64,000 nt of DNA, taken from contig NZ_CP019434.1 in the NCBI RefSeq assembly GCF_001975725.1, forward strand, positions 2,315,486 to 2,379,485, read 5' to 3'. Position numbers and translations under genes: made by a program. Source of the DNA: Acidihalobacter ferrooxydans (lineage in GTDB: Bacteria; Pseudomonadota; Gammaproteobacteria; DSM-5130; Acidihalobacteraceae). The notes beneath the pieces are model-generated. The model was given only the letters and a program-made list of their open reading frames with translations. It made no database searches and was not told where the DNA came from. Below, piece by piece: positions 30,927 to 39,736 of this stretch (the stretch's first letter is position 1; the number at the start of each line of letters is the position of its first letter).

Positions 30927-32383
30927 GCTGCGTTCACCAGACGGCGTAGCTGATCGATCACGTCTGCGGCCAACAGGCCACGCTCACCGTCGCGCGCGGC
31001 CATGTCACCTGCCGCCGCATGCAGACAAACGCCATCGCAAACGGCAACATCCAGTGCCAATCCCTGCGCCGCGAGGCCGGCAATCACCCCGGTCAACACG
31101 TCACCCATGCCCCCACTGGCCATGCCCGGATTACCTGCCGCGCAGACGAACGGGACGCCAGACGTCTGCACCAGTGAACCGGCTCCCTTCAACACGCAGG
31201 TGCCGCCATAGCGATGCACCAGCTCGGCTACGGCGGCAAAGCGGTCGCTCTGCACCCGAGCCACTGTGCACCCCAATAAACGCCCGGCTTCGCCGGGGTG
31301 TGGCGTCAACACCCAGTGCTCGCGCCGGACGGGGTTTTGGGCCAACAGGTTGAGCGCATCGGCATCGACCACCAGGGGAAGACGGGTGCCGAGCACCTGC
31401 GACCACAGGCTGCGCCCCCAAGCATCGCTGCCAAGCCCTGGCCCGACCGCCACGATATCCGCGCTGGCCAGCAAGGGCGCGAGTTCGGCCGGATCGCGCA
31501 CGCCACGCACCATCAGTTCCCAGCGCCCGACGTTCAAGGTCGCCGCATGCGCCGGATGGGTCGCAACCGTCACCAGACCGGCGCCGACCCGCAACGCCGC
31601 CTCGCCGGCCAGGCGCGCAGCCCCGGACATGCCCGGCGCGCCGCCGACGATCAGCACACGCCCGTGATCGCCCTTGTGCGAGGAGCGGCTGCGACGCGCC
31701 AGTGGGTGCGGCGCCTGACGCAGCATGGCCTGCGGTTCGATGCCCGCGAACGCCGCCGGCGGAACATCCAGGCCGGCGAAGATGCGTTCACCAGCGCACT
31801 CCGGCCCAACGCCAGTATAGAGTCCGCGCTTGCGGACGATAAAACTGATCGTCGCCTGCGCCCGTACCACGGTGCCCGGCGCATGTCCGTGATCGGCATC
31901 GAGGCCCGAAGGCACGTCCAGCGCGAGCACTTCGCGGCCGGCCAGCGCGTCGATCGCGGCCGACCAACGTCCTTCCGGGGCGCGCGTCAGACCCGTGCCG
32001 AACAATGCGTCGAGGTAGACATCCGCAGGCGGCAAGGCGCCGCCGAACGGCTCGACCTCGCCGCCGCTCGCGCGCCAATCCGCCAGCGCCTGTGCCGCTT
32101 CGCCGCCGGCACGCGGTCCGTCGCCCAGCATCATTACGCGGACGTTCCAGCCCGCCTGCCGGGCCAGGCTTGCGACGACCAATCCATCGCCACCATTGTT
32201 GCCACTACCGCACACCGCGCACAGGCTGCGCGCCTGCGGCCAGCGCGCCCGCAAAGTCTCGAAGGCGGCCGCGCCGGCGCGGCGCATCAGCGTATAGCCG
32301 GGAATGCCGAGTTCGTCGATAGCCCGGCGATCCACAGCGCGGGCCTGGGCGGCAACGTAGAGCGGAAGCGGACTGTCTGTCAT
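30923..32383 (-). CDS. nnr: bifunctional NAD(P)H-hydrate epimerase / ADP-dependent dehydratase
   Basis: 486 residues, two domains. The N-terminal YjeF_N epimerase (about 1-210) has GSGNNGGDGLVVA and DALFGTGL. The C-terminal YjeF_C/ribokinase-like dehydratase has KGDHGRVLIVGGAPGMSGAARLA, GPGLG, VDADALNLL, TPHPGEAGRLLG, KGAGSLV and NPGMASGGMGDVLTGVIAG. It repairs hydrated NADH and NADPH. I chose ATG 32383; a GTG at 32422 would overlap the cupin gene. First gene of the tsaE-amiC-mutL-miaA-hfq block. Confidence 0.96.
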   Translation of the reverse strand: MTDSPLPLYVAAQARAVDRRAIDELGIPGYTLMRRAGAAAFETLRARWPQARSLCAVCGSGNNGGDGLVVASLARQAGWNVRVMMLGDGPRAGGEAAQALADWRASGGEVEPFGGALPPADVYLDALFGTGLTRAPEGRWSAAIDALAGREVLALDVPSGLDADHGHAPGTVVRAQATISFIVRKRGLYTGVGPECAGERIFAGLDVPPAAFAGIEPQAMLRQAPHPLARRSRSSHKGDHGRVLIVGGAPGMSGAARLAGEAALRVGAGLVTVATHPAHAATLNVGRWELMVRGVRDPAELAPLLASADIVAVGPGLGSDAWGRSLWSQVLGTRLPLVVDADALNLLAQNPVRREHWVLTPHPGEAGRLLGCTVARVQSDRFAAVAELVHRYGGTCVLKGAGSLVQTSGVPFVCAAGNPGMASGGMGDVLTGVIAGLAAQGLALDVAVCDGVCLHAAAGDMAARDGERGLLAADVIDQLRRLVNAA

Positions 32384-32414
32384 ACGGAAAGTATAAGCCG
32401 TCTGCGCGAGCGCC

Positions 32415-33284
32415 TCAGACACCGCTCCGACGAAGACGTCGGTTGGTACCCTCTACGGCACGGCGCTCGTTGCGCGCAACCCAACGCTGGCCGTACAGCT
32501 TGCGCATACCGCGCTCAATCGTTCGCACGAACAGCAGGTTGTGGAGCATGCGCAGCACGTTGCCGGGGCGTCGCGGCAATGCACGCAGCGACACGGAGAA
32601 CCCCGGTTCCTCGTAGACAATGTAATGCCAGTAACCCGACGGAATATACAGTACGTCGCCGTGGCCGAGTTCGGCCGTGTAGCCCTCAAGCCTGCGCAGC
32701 GCGGGGAACCGCGTGTAGTCGGGCTGATCGTAATCGACTTCGCGCAGGCTGCTGAAGGAAAACGGCACGCGGTAGATATGACGCGTCTGCGCCGGCGGAA
32801 ACAGCATGACCCGTTTCCTGCCGCCGAAATGACAGAGCAGCAGTTCCGGAACGTCGATGTCGAAATGCATCTGCACCCTGGCGCCACGACCGCCGGCGAA
32901 CAAAAACGCCACTTTGTCGAACAGCTTCAAACCCATATCGGGGAAACTGAAATCGCGCGCCAGCGTCGGCATCGCCGATAGAATATTGAAGGAGAAAACG
33001 CGTAAATCGCTTTCGCCGGCTTCGAGCCGGTCGAGGTAGTCGCGCAGCGGCATTTCAGCGGCATGCGCATACTGGTAGTTGTGTGCATCACGCTGGCGGT
33101 TGGCGTAAAGCGGAACCACCGTATCGCCGGCAACCTCTCTCAGATAGTCGAAATTCCACTTTCCCCGAGCCGGCCAGTCCGCCGTCAGTTGCGCGAGCAC
33201 CACCGGACGTTGCGCCCTGCGATACGCACTCAGAAATTCAGCGCGGGAAAGATGCTCCTCGCGCACGACCGGCTGCAATTTCAT
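32415..33284 (-). CDS. cupin-like (JmjC/Cupin_8) Fe(II)/2-oxoglutarate-type protein
   Basis: 289 residues. A cupin_8/JmjC-like barrel (about 20-240) carries a putative metal-binding HxD in QMHFDIDVPELLLC and a distal histidine in IPSGYWHYI. The N-terminal RAEFLSAYRRAQRPVVLAQLTADWPARGKW is the common entry of this family. Members include protein and RNA hydroxylases, but the target of this one is unknown. The C-terminus is basic (RRAVEGTNRRLRRSG). It lies 20 bp behind sspB on the same strand and may be co-transcribed. Confidence 0.8.
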   Translation of the reverse strand: MKLQPVVREEHLSRAEFLSAYRRAQRPVVLAQLTADWPARGKWNFDYLREVAGDTVVPLYANRQRDAHNYQYAHAAEMPLRDYLDRLEAGESDLRVFSFNILSAMPTLARDFSFPDMGLKLFDKVAFLFAGGRGARVQMHFDIDVPELLLCHFGGRKRVMLFPPAQTRHIYRVPFSFSSLREVDYDQPDYTRFPALRRLEGYTAELGHGDVLYIPSGYWHYIVYEEPGFSVSLRALPRRPGNVLRMLHNLLFVRTIERGMRKLYGQRWVARNERRAVEGTNRRLRRSGV

Positions 33285-33304
33285 CGCGACTACGCCAGTA
33301 GACG

Positions 33305-33739
33305 CTATTTGACGACTTTCAGTGTCGGTCGCTGGGGGCCACCGGCAGGTCGATCAGGCGGCGAGGTTTCGCCGTCACCTCCTGGCCCGGATGTCGGCGG
33401 CGGATCGTCGTCTTCAGTGAACATCATGCCCTGCCCGTTTTCGCGCGCGTATACCGCCATAACCCGCTGCACCGGCACGAACACCTCCTGCGGCGATCCG
33501 CCAAAACGTGCGCTGAAACTGATGTATTCATTGCCAAGATCCAGCGCAGCGACCGCACTGGGCGATACGTTCAGGACGATGCGTCCGTCCTGAACGTATT
33601 CATGCGGCACTTGAACGCTTGCGTCATTGGCATCGACCAGCAGATAGGGTGTCTGAGAATTATCGACCACCCATTCATAGATGGCCCGGATGAGGTAAGG
33701 ACGGCTTGATGTCATGGGAATTGCTGGCATCGGACTCAT
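33305..33739 (-). CDS. sspB: ClpXP specificity-enhancing factor SspB
   Basis: 144 residues. The substrate-binding domain reads SSRPYLIRAIYEWVVDNSQTPYLLVDA, QVPHEYVQDGRIVLNVSP and the ISFSARFGGSPQEVFVPVQRVMAVYARENGQGMMF stretch (about 73-107). A flexible acidic and Pro-rich linker follows, and the chain ends in LKVVK, the ClpX-binding XB tail (LRVVK in E. coli). It delivers ssrA-tagged proteins to ClpXP. It is separated from sspA by repeat B3. Confidence 0.97.
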   Translation of the reverse strand: MSPMPAIPMTSSRPYLIRAIYEWVVDNSQTPYLLVDANDASVQVPHEYVQDGRIVLNVSPSAVAALDLGNEYISFSARFGGSPQEVFVPVQRVMAVYARENGQGMMFTEDDDPPPTSGPGGDGETSPPDRPAGGPQRPTLKVVK

Positions 33740-33767
33740 GAAATTGGATTAGCTAAAATAAACTGAG

Positions 33768-33935
33768 TTTCAATCCTGATAGTTCATCAGGCAAGGTGCT
33801 GCTTGCACAGAGATCCGGATTCAAAGGTTGTTTCTTCAGCGAACGGCATCGTTGCGCGATGTCCGAACGAAGAAGCAATCAGTGGATTCAAAGATCAAGC
33901 AAGGATACCGCTCCTAATGGATTATCCGGGTTCAA
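33768..33935 (+). repeat. family B dispersed repeat, copy B3
   Basis: 168 bp; ends TTCAATCCTGATAGTTCATC and GATTATCCGGGTTCAAA pair imperfectly. Core CAGCGAACGGCATCGTTG, CCGAACGAAGAAGCAATCA and GTGGATTCAAAGATCAAGCA is close to B1 and B4. It lies inside the sspA-sspB operon and supplies the TGA stop of sspA (33934-33932). Confidence 0.85.
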
Positions 33936-34561
33936 ACGTACATGTCACGCTCGACTTCGCTGAGGCTGCTGCGCACGGCGGGCCGGGCGAACATGCGGCG
34001 AGCATAATCGGTAATCGCCGATGCAGCAGGTGGCAACTGAACCCCGTAATGCTCCAGCCGCCACAACACCGGTATGACCGAACAATCCACCAGACTGAAC
34101 TCTTCGCCGAACAGATAGGGTCGAGCCTCCATGAACAGTGGCGTGCTGGTCAGCAGACTTTCGCGCAGTCGCTTGCGCAGTTTCGTCTGTGTCTTCTTGT
34201 CGGCGCCGGAAAACTGTCGTATCAACGTATACCAATCGCGCTCGATACGATACATCAGCAACTTGGTCTTCGCCCGCGAGACCGGGTCGACCGGCATCAG
34301 CGGCGGATGCGGAAACCGCTCATCCAGATATTCGATGATCAGCCGCGGATCGTAGAGCACCAGATCACGGTCGACCAGGGTAGGCACGGAATTATAGGGA
34401 TTGAGATCAGTAAGATCCTCCGAGGATTCCGCCGGATCCAGCGCGATGATGTCGGCGGCAATATCCTTCTCGGCCACTACGATGCGCGCTCGATGACTGT
34501 CAGGGCAGTCGGGGGCGGCAAACAGGGTCATGACCGACCGGCGGTTAGCGAGCAGACTCAT
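33932..34561 (-). CDS. sspA: stringent starvation protein A
   Basis: 209 residues, glutathione-S-transferase fold without expected GST activity. VMTLFAAPDCPDSHRARIVVAEKDI opens the thioredoxin-like domain; LNPYNSVPTLVDRDLVLYDPRLIIEYLDERFPHPPLMPVDP (about 52-92) is the classical SspA stretch. It binds RNA polymerase under starvation and acid stress. I chose ATG 34561 with GGGGAAG upstream; the frame is open to 34618. Partner of sspB, as in other gammaproteobacteria, though here the upstream petABC/ribosomal genes are absent. Confidence 0.93.
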   Translation of the reverse strand: MSLLANRRSVMTLFAAPDCPDSHRARIVVAEKDIAADIIALDPAESSEDLTDLNPYNSVPTLVDRDLVLYDPRLIIEYLDERFPHPPLMPVDPVSRAKTKLLMYRIERDWYTLIRQFSGADKKTQTKLRKRLRESLLTSTPLFMEARPYLFGEEFSLVDCSVIPVLWRLEHYGVQLPPAASAITDYARRMFARPAVRSSLSEVERDMYV

Positions 34562-34876
34562 TCTTTTTTCTTCCCCGTCATCTTTTTGGACACCTCTAGG
34601 GTGCGTCTGGCCGATCATCGCGAACTTGTCTCGGCAAACGGCCGAGCCATCGGCTAGCGTTAACGTGTCGCTAAAAACCCAGATATTCCGGCAACATCAA
34701 TCATAGTACCAGCTTGTACCGATTGTGGGGGCGAACCCACAACATACGCGAACCTGAGACCAGGTTAGCGTCCCGCACGGCGTACCTACATTGCCGACCG
34801 TGATCTTGACCGGTTTCCCGCGTACCACAATCCCGGATGCCAGGCCGACGATCAGGCACTCAATCGTGAGACAGAC

Positions 34877-34949
34877 AGCCGTGGCGATGGGAGAATGGAC
34901 TCATTTCTCACTCGCCTCGCTACGATCATCCAGGCCCGACAGGCTTGCT
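34877..34949 (+). repeat. family C element, copy C5 (left end lost)
   Basis: Begins in the core (GCCGTGGCGATGGGAGAATG, ACTCATTTCTCACTCGCCTC, GCTACGATCATCC) and ends with the intact right terminus CCCGACAGGCTTGC, most like that of C3. The left terminal repeat is missing. Confidence 0.75.
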
Positions 34950-34989
34950 CTGATACTCCATAACTACCACCGACCTCGCGGGTCTTTTG

Positions 34990-35139
34990 ATTCAATCCGG
35001 ATAATCCATCGGGCGGATTCAACAAGGAATAGTGCTTCAGTCGACGGTAATCACCGATGCGCTGCTCCTTCTGAAATCCCCTTGTGAAAACACGATCCGG
35101 CGCGATACCCGCACTCCTCATGAAACCTCCGGGCTAACA
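34990..35139 (-). repeat. family A repeat, copy A4 (reverse; hybrid end)
   Basis: The right part (GATGCGCTGCTCCTTCTGAA, GATCCGGCGCGATACC, CTCATGAAACCTCCGGGCTA) is the reverse complement of the left part of A2. Its other end (TCAATCCGGATAATCCATCG) looks like a family B terminus, so A and B may be one superfamily. Confidence 0.7.
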
Positions 35140-35187
35140 CATACGACGCTCGTACCAGATGCCTATGCGTCCTGGACCGTTGCGCGC

Positions 35188-36999
35188 TCAGTCGCGCGAC
35201 GCCTTCGTCTGAGTCTCGTTCTCATCGGTCAGCGCCACCGGCCAGGCAGCACTGTGCAGCAGATCCTCGGGGCCGAGGATGCCCAGCACCGACTCCACAT
35301 CCGGAACGGCGGTCGAAGTCAGCACGGCAAGCGCGGCCTGCTCCCGGCGCAACCGGCCAATGACATCGAATACCGGCGCGTCGGGACGCACAGCCAACCA
35401 ACGGGCTTGCGCGAGCTGGCCCACCCGCGCTTCCAGCGCGGCTTCAAGCAGGACGCGCGCCTCCACCACGCCGGCAATACCGCCATCCGGCTGCGTCAGC
35501 AGCAGGTGGGGTACGCGGTCGCCGCTGCGCAGCGGCTGGCGTACTGTCGCCACCGACGTCTCCGGCGCGACCCGCATGAACGGCGTGTGCAGAAAACTCG
35601 CCGCATCGCGCAGCAGTTGCAGGTGGTTGCGGAGCGAGACCGGGATCCGCTCGCCGCGACGACTGAGCTTGCGCAGGAAAATATTATCGGCAAGCAGCAG
35701 ACGGCGCAGGCCATAGGCCAGCGACACCGCAATAATGAGCGGGATGATGACGTGAAAATCGCGGGTCATCTCGAACACCATGACCACGGCAGTCACCGCA
35801 GCGCCGGTCGATGCGCCGACCATGCAGGCCATGCCGATCACCGCCGCACCGCTGACGCTCACGCCAAGCCCCGGCATCCAATGGTGCGCGAGCAGCCCGA
35901 AGGCGCCGCCCAGCGTCGCCCCCATGTACAGCGCGGGAGAAATCACGCCGCCGACACCGCCCGAGCCCAGCGTCAGACAGGTCGCCAGAAGCTTGAGCAC
36001 CCCCAGCGCGAGCAGCAGGCCAATGACGAAATCAGACCCATTGAGTATGTCCTGGATCGTGGCGAAGCCGATGCCCTGGACATAGTAATGACCGAACAGA
36101 CGAAAGCTGGCATAGAGCAGCACGCCGAGCAGCAACATCCCGACAAGATGGCGCGTCAGCAGGCCGCCGGGCAGGCGTGCGAACAGGTCGATGGATGCGT
36201 ACAGCGTGCGGATATAAACGGTTGCAACCAGGCCCATACACACACCGAGCACCGCGTAGGCGAGGTAAACCTCCGGCGGCGCGGCCTGTACGCCGCTCAG
36301 ATTCAGCGAGGGGATCGGGAACAGCGCCTGCGCACCGAGCACGGAGCGGCTGACGAACATTGCCGCGCCGGTGGCGAGCATGACCGGGATCAGCGTGCGT
36401 CCGCTGATCTCCAGCAGAATCAGCTCCACGGCAAACAAAATGCCCCCGGCCGGCACGTTGAAGGTGGCGCCAATGGCGCCGCCCGCGCCGCAGGCGACCA
36501 GCGTCAGACGCTCCCATTCAGGCAGGCGCAGACGCCCGCTCAAGCCGGACGCGAGCGCCGAACTGAACTGAATGATAGGCCCCTCGTGACCCCCTGAACC
36601 ACCGGAGCCGAGCGTCACCGCCGCAGCCAGATAGCGCACGGCAACCGATCGCGTAAGCATCGCGCCGCGCTCGAAATGCACCGCATGGATAATCTCGGAG
36701 ATGCCGGGGCCAGGCTCGTCGTGTTTGCCGGATGCATAGTGACGCAGCAACCAGGTCGTGAGCAGCGCGCCCGCGGCCGGCAGCAGCATCACGCCGATAC
36801 CCAGCGTGGCCGGCAGCGAATGGTGCATCAGATCATACGTCGGGTCGATACGCCCGAAGTAGAGCAAATTATGCGCCAGCGCCAGCAGATAACCGAAGCC
36901 GAGAGCGCACAGACCGGCCAACCCGCCAACCACCAGAGCAAGGCCATTCAGACGCAAATAGAGACGTTCGCGGCGGCGGTGCGGAACGTGGCCGGGCAT
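35188..36999 (-). CDS. ClC-family chloride channel/transporter (second of a tandem pair)
   Basis: 603 residues; voltage-gated ClC core (about 15-430) plus a C-terminal CBS-pair region. Selectivity-filter motifs are GPGIS (for GSGIP), GSGGSGGHEGP with the gating Glu in HEGP, and GGVISPALYMG (for GxFxP). The inner proton glutamate of the E. coli exchanger (Glu203) aligns with Leu in LFAVELILLE. That favours channel-like or uncoupled chloride transport; this is an inference. Starts 21 bp after the stop of the upstream paralogue and is surely co-transcribed with it. Confidence 0.92.
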   Translation of the reverse strand: MPGHVPHRRRERLYLRLNGLALVVGGLAGLCALGFGYLLALAHNLLYFGRIDPTYDLMHHSLPATLGIGVMLLPAAGALLTTWLLRHYASGKHDEPGPGISEIIHAVHFERGAMLTRSVAVRYLAAAVTLGSGGSGGHEGPIIQFSSALASGLSGRLRLPEWERLTLVACGAGGAIGATFNVPAGGILFAVELILLEISGRTLIPVMLATGAAMFVSRSVLGAQALFPIPSLNLSGVQAAPPEVYLAYAVLGVCMGLVATVYIRTLYASIDLFARLPGGLLTRHLVGMLLLGVLLYASFRLFGHYYVQGIGFATIQDILNGSDFVIGLLLALGVLKLLATCLTLGSGGVGGVISPALYMGATLGGAFGLLAHHWMPGLGVSVSGAAVIGMACMVGASTGAAVTAVVMVFEMTRDFHVIIPLIIAVSLAYGLRRLLLADNIFLRKLSRRGERIPVSLRNHLQLLRDAASFLHTPFMRVAPETSVATVRQPLRSGDRVPHLLLTQPDGGIAGVVEARVLLEAALEARVGQLAQARWLAVRPDAPVFDVIGRLRREQAALAVLTSTAVPDVESVLGILGPEDLLHSAAWPVALTDENETQTKASRD

Positions 37000-37020
37000 G
37001 GCGCGTCAGACGGATCGTAT

Positions 37021-38859
37021 CTAAAGTGTGCGGCGCAGGGTGAGCATGCGCGGCAGATTGGTGAATTCGATCACATCGTCGTGCGAAATCACGCCGATGA
37101 TGTCCTCGCAGGCCTGGCAGTCGCCATCAGCGGTCAGCACGGCATTGCGTTTTTCCAGCCGGCGCATGTCGGCGATCAGATCGAACACCGGCACATGTTC
37201 GTCGGTGACGAGATAGCCCGTGTCGGCAAGTTCGCGCAGCGGTGTGTCGTCGGGCAGGCGCTTGAGCGCGGCGCGCAAGCGCTGCCCGGAGAGCACACCG
37301 AGCGGCGGACGCGTGATGTCGCCATGCTCGGTGAGCACGACATGCGGCACCGGTCGGCGCGGCTTGGTCAGCGCTCGCGCCTCACCCAGCGTTTCGCTCG
37401 CCGGCAAACGCACGACCGGTCGCCGGATCAGTTCCAGGGCACTGCGCATCATATACATCGGACTGTGCAGTGACACCGGCAGATGGTCGCCCCGGCGGCT
37501 GAGCTTGAGCGTGTAAATGGTTTCATTGAGCAACAAGCGACGCATGCCATAGGCCAAGGATACGGCAATAATGAGCGGTATGATGACATGGATATCGCGG
37601 GTCATCTCGAAGATCATCACCACTGCGGTGACCGCCGCGCCGGTGGATGCCCCGACCATGCAGGCCATGCCGATCACCGCCGCCCCGACCGGACCGAGTG
37701 GCATATCCGGCGCCACGTGCTGCACCAGCAGCGCGAAGCCCGCGCCCGCACCGGCGCCGATGAACAGCGAAGGCGAGAAGATGCCGCCCGAGGCGCCCGA
37801 CCCCAGGGTGAGCGATGTCGCCAACAATTTGAGACCGACCAGAATCAGCAGCAACCAGACAATATTCAGATTCCCGTCGAACAGACTCTGGATCGTGGAG
37901 TAACCGACCCCTTCGATGTAATAGTGGCCGGTAAACAGCATCATCAGGTACATAATGATGCCGACCAGCGCCATGCCGAAGACATGGCGCGTGTAGTAAT
38001 TGCCGGGCATGGCCTCGAACCAGTCTTCGAACAAGTACACCGACCGCGTGAACACGGTCGCCAGCACGCCCATCAGTACGCCGAGCACGGCCGCCTCCAG
38101 ATACACCGAGGTCGGCTCCAGCGTCAGCGCACCCAACTGTGACTGAGGAATGATGAAGGACGGGTGGCCACCGAAGAACAAACTGCCGATAAACGTGGCT
38201 GTGCCAGTGGCGATCATGACTGGAATCAGCGTACGCGCGCTGATCTCGACCATCATCAACTCGATTGCAAACACAATGCCGCCGATCGGCGTGTTGAAGG
38301 TCGCCGCGATACCGCCGCCGGCGCCGGCGGCAATCAGCGCCAGGCGCTCCCACTCATGTACCCGCGTCCACTGCGCGAGCACCGAGCCGAAGGCCGCACC
38401 GATCTGAATGATCGGGCCCTCGCGGCCGATCGCGCCGCCGGAGCCGATCGAGATCGACGAAGCCAAGGATTTTACCAGTGCCACCTGCGGGCGAATAATG
38501 CCGCGTTTGTAGTAAATCGCGTACATCACTTCGGGCACGCCATGCCCTTTGGCTTCCGGCGCGAAGGTTTTGACCAGATACGCCACGGCAAGTGCACCGA
38601 TCATGGGCACCAGAATGATGCCGATGCCCCACGGACTGGCTGCGGTATGAACCAGCGCGTCATACTCCACGCTGATGCGGCCAAAGAACAGCAGATTGTG
38701 GAAAAAAGCAATCAGGTCACGAAAAATCACCGCGCCGAGCCCGGCAATGATCCCGACCAGCAGCGCCATTGCATTGACCCGCAGATTGAGCCGTTCCGTG
38801 TATGAATGTTGCGTATCAGTATCGGTCTCGGTCGGATTCCCGGGCGGCGTATTAGCCAT
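37021..38859 (-). CDS. ClC-family chloride channel/transporter with CBS pair (first of a tandem pair)
   Basis: 612 residues; ClC core (about 25-440) and CBS-pair C-terminus. Motifs are GHGVP, GSGGAIGREGP with gating Glu intact, and GGIFSPSLFIG, all closer to consensus than in the downstream copy. Leu also replaces the inner proton Glu here (VFAIELMMVE). The two proteins share long stretches (VIGMACMVGASTGAAVTAVVM and the following EMTRD..HVIIPLI), so they arose by duplication. I chose ATG 38859, because TAAGG abuts the other ATG (38868) too closely to serve it. In acidophiles chloride uptake is delicate, so two such genes are notable. Confidence 0.92.
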   Translation of the reverse strand: MANTPPGNPTETDTDTQHSYTERLNLRVNAMALLVGIIAGLGAVIFRDLIAFFHNLLFFGRISVEYDALVHTAASPWGIGIILVPMIGALAVAYLVKTFAPEAKGHGVPEVMYAIYYKRGIIRPQVALVKSLASSISIGSGGAIGREGPIIQIGAAFGSVLAQWTRVHEWERLALIAAGAGGGIAATFNTPIGGIVFAIELMMVEISARTLIPVMIATGTATFIGSLFFGGHPSFIIPQSQLGALTLEPTSVYLEAAVLGVLMGVLATVFTRSVYLFEDWFEAMPGNYYTRHVFGMALVGIIMYLMMLFTGHYYIEGVGYSTIQSLFDGNLNIVWLLLILVGLKLLATSLTLGSGASGGIFSPSLFIGAGAGAGFALLVQHVAPDMPLGPVGAAVIGMACMVGASTGAAVTAVVMIFEMTRDIHVIIPLIIAVSLAYGMRRLLLNETIYTLKLSRRGDHLPVSLHSPMYMMRSALELIRRPVVRLPASETLGEARALTKPRRPVPHVVLTEHGDITRPPLGVLSGQRLRAALKRLPDDTPLRELADTGYLVTDEHVPVFDLIADMRRLEKRNAVLTADGDCQACEDIIGVISHDDVIEFTNLPRMLTLRRTL

Positions 38860-38890
38860 GCAAACCATCCTTAAGTCAATTGAGTTCTCG

Positions 38891-39193
38891 TTATTTGCGA
38901 GGGATCATGCTCGGCAACGCGCAGGGCGCCACGATCTCGACCTCCTTCACACGGCCATGTTCACCACGGCGTATCAGAATACGACTCTTGGGAACGTGAA
39001 AAAGATCCGCAAGCAATGCAACCAATGCCGCATTGGCCTTCCCGTCGACTGGAGGCGCATTGAGATATAACTTTAGTTGATCGCCCTGCGCTTCGCCGAG
39101 CCCGGTGCGACTGGCGCGCGGCCGCACACGCAAGCGCAGGCAGAGCGTATCGCCTTTCCAGCGGCACCAGGTGTGTTCACTAGCCGAGCACAC
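38891..39193 (-). CDS. yggU: DUF167 (YggU-like) protein
   Basis: 100 residues. The DUF167 pattern LRVRPRASRTGLGEAQGDQLKLYLNAPPVDGKANAALVALLADLFHVPKSRILIRRGEHGRVKEVEI (about 20-87) is complete. The function is unknown; the family is widely conserved. The GTG start at 39193 overlaps the yggT 3' end by 14 bases; no better start exists, and this coupling is typical of yggT-yggU. Confidence 0.9.
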   Translation of the reverse strand: MCSASEHTWCRWKGDTLCLRLRVRPRASRTGLGEAQGDQLKLYLNAPPVDGKANAALVALLADLFHVPKSRILIRRGEHGRVKEVEIVAPCALPSMIPRK

Positions 39194-39734
39194 TGCGCAC
39201 CAGAATCAGCGCGGCATTAAGCGCAAGCAGTGCGATCAGCGGCGAAAGATCGACCATGCCGATCAAGGGCACCACTTTGCGGATCGGGGCCAACAGCGGG
39301 CGGGTCAGGGTATCGAGCAACGCCGCGATGGGATTGTACCCTCCCCCCGCCATGCTGACCCAACTCAGCAGCGCCATGACAATGATCGCCCCGATGTACA
39401 GGTAAATCAGAAGAGACAGCAACTCGCGCACGCCGAGGATCAGCACTGCCAGCAGCGGCGGGACAATTCCCTGCAAGGCGCCCAGCAGATAAATTTCGAC
39501 GACCTGCAGGACAACGATCAGTACCACGGACGCAGTGTCGAGCCGACCGATCGCCGGAACGAAACGGCGCAGCACGCGCAACGGTGGATTGGTCAGCGTA
39601 ACCACGAACTGTGAAACCGGGTTATAAAAATCCGCGTGCAGCAGCGCAAACAACAGCCGCAACATGACCACCACGATGTAGAACGAAAACAGCGCGTTCA
39701 CCAGCATCAGCCCGATCTGGGTTCCCGGATTCAT
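39180..39734 (-). CDS. yggT: YggT family membrane protein
   Basis: 184 residues with two YGGT repeats (about 5-85 and 100-180), each with hydrophobic hairpins and the NPPLRVLRRFVPAIG / TRPLLAPIRKVVPLIG motif. Inner-membrane protein implicated in osmotic tolerance in some bacteria; the mechanism is unknown. Lies between proC and yggU, two bases behind proC. Confidence 0.93.
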   Translation of the reverse strand: MNPGTQIGLMLVNALFSFYIVVVMLRLLFALLHADFYNPVSQFVVTLTNPPLRVLRRFVPAIGRLDTASVVLIVVLQVVEIYLLGALQGIVPPLLAVLILGVRELLSLLIYLYIGAIIVMALLSWVSMAGGGYNPIAALLDTLTRPLLAPIRKVVPLIGMVDLSPLIALLALNAALILVRSVLG

Positions 39735-39736
39735 AC

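Larger units (their letters stand above)
34562..35187. other. 626-bp intergenic region with two hairpins and two repeats
   Basis: Hairpin TTGTGGG/CCCACAA at 34723-34742 and hairpin AACCTG/CAGGTT at 34751-34766 lie 160-205 bp upstream of sspA and could be an attenuator or small RNA; neither has a T-tract. They are followed by repeats C5 (34877-34949) and A4 (34990-35139). No gene or tRNA is recognised. Confidence 0.45.

Noticed and set aside
34700-34770. A tRNA gene upstream of sspA
   Set aside because: The hairpins do not fit a cloverleaf: no T-arm consensus and no acceptor stem of seven pairs.
35032-36597. Very long open frames antisense to the ClC genes, and similar ones opposite mutL, hisZ, purA, priA, aroC and the GH15 gene
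   Set aside because: They are mirror frames of GC-rich coding DNA; their products are rich in Arg, His and Gln and match no family.
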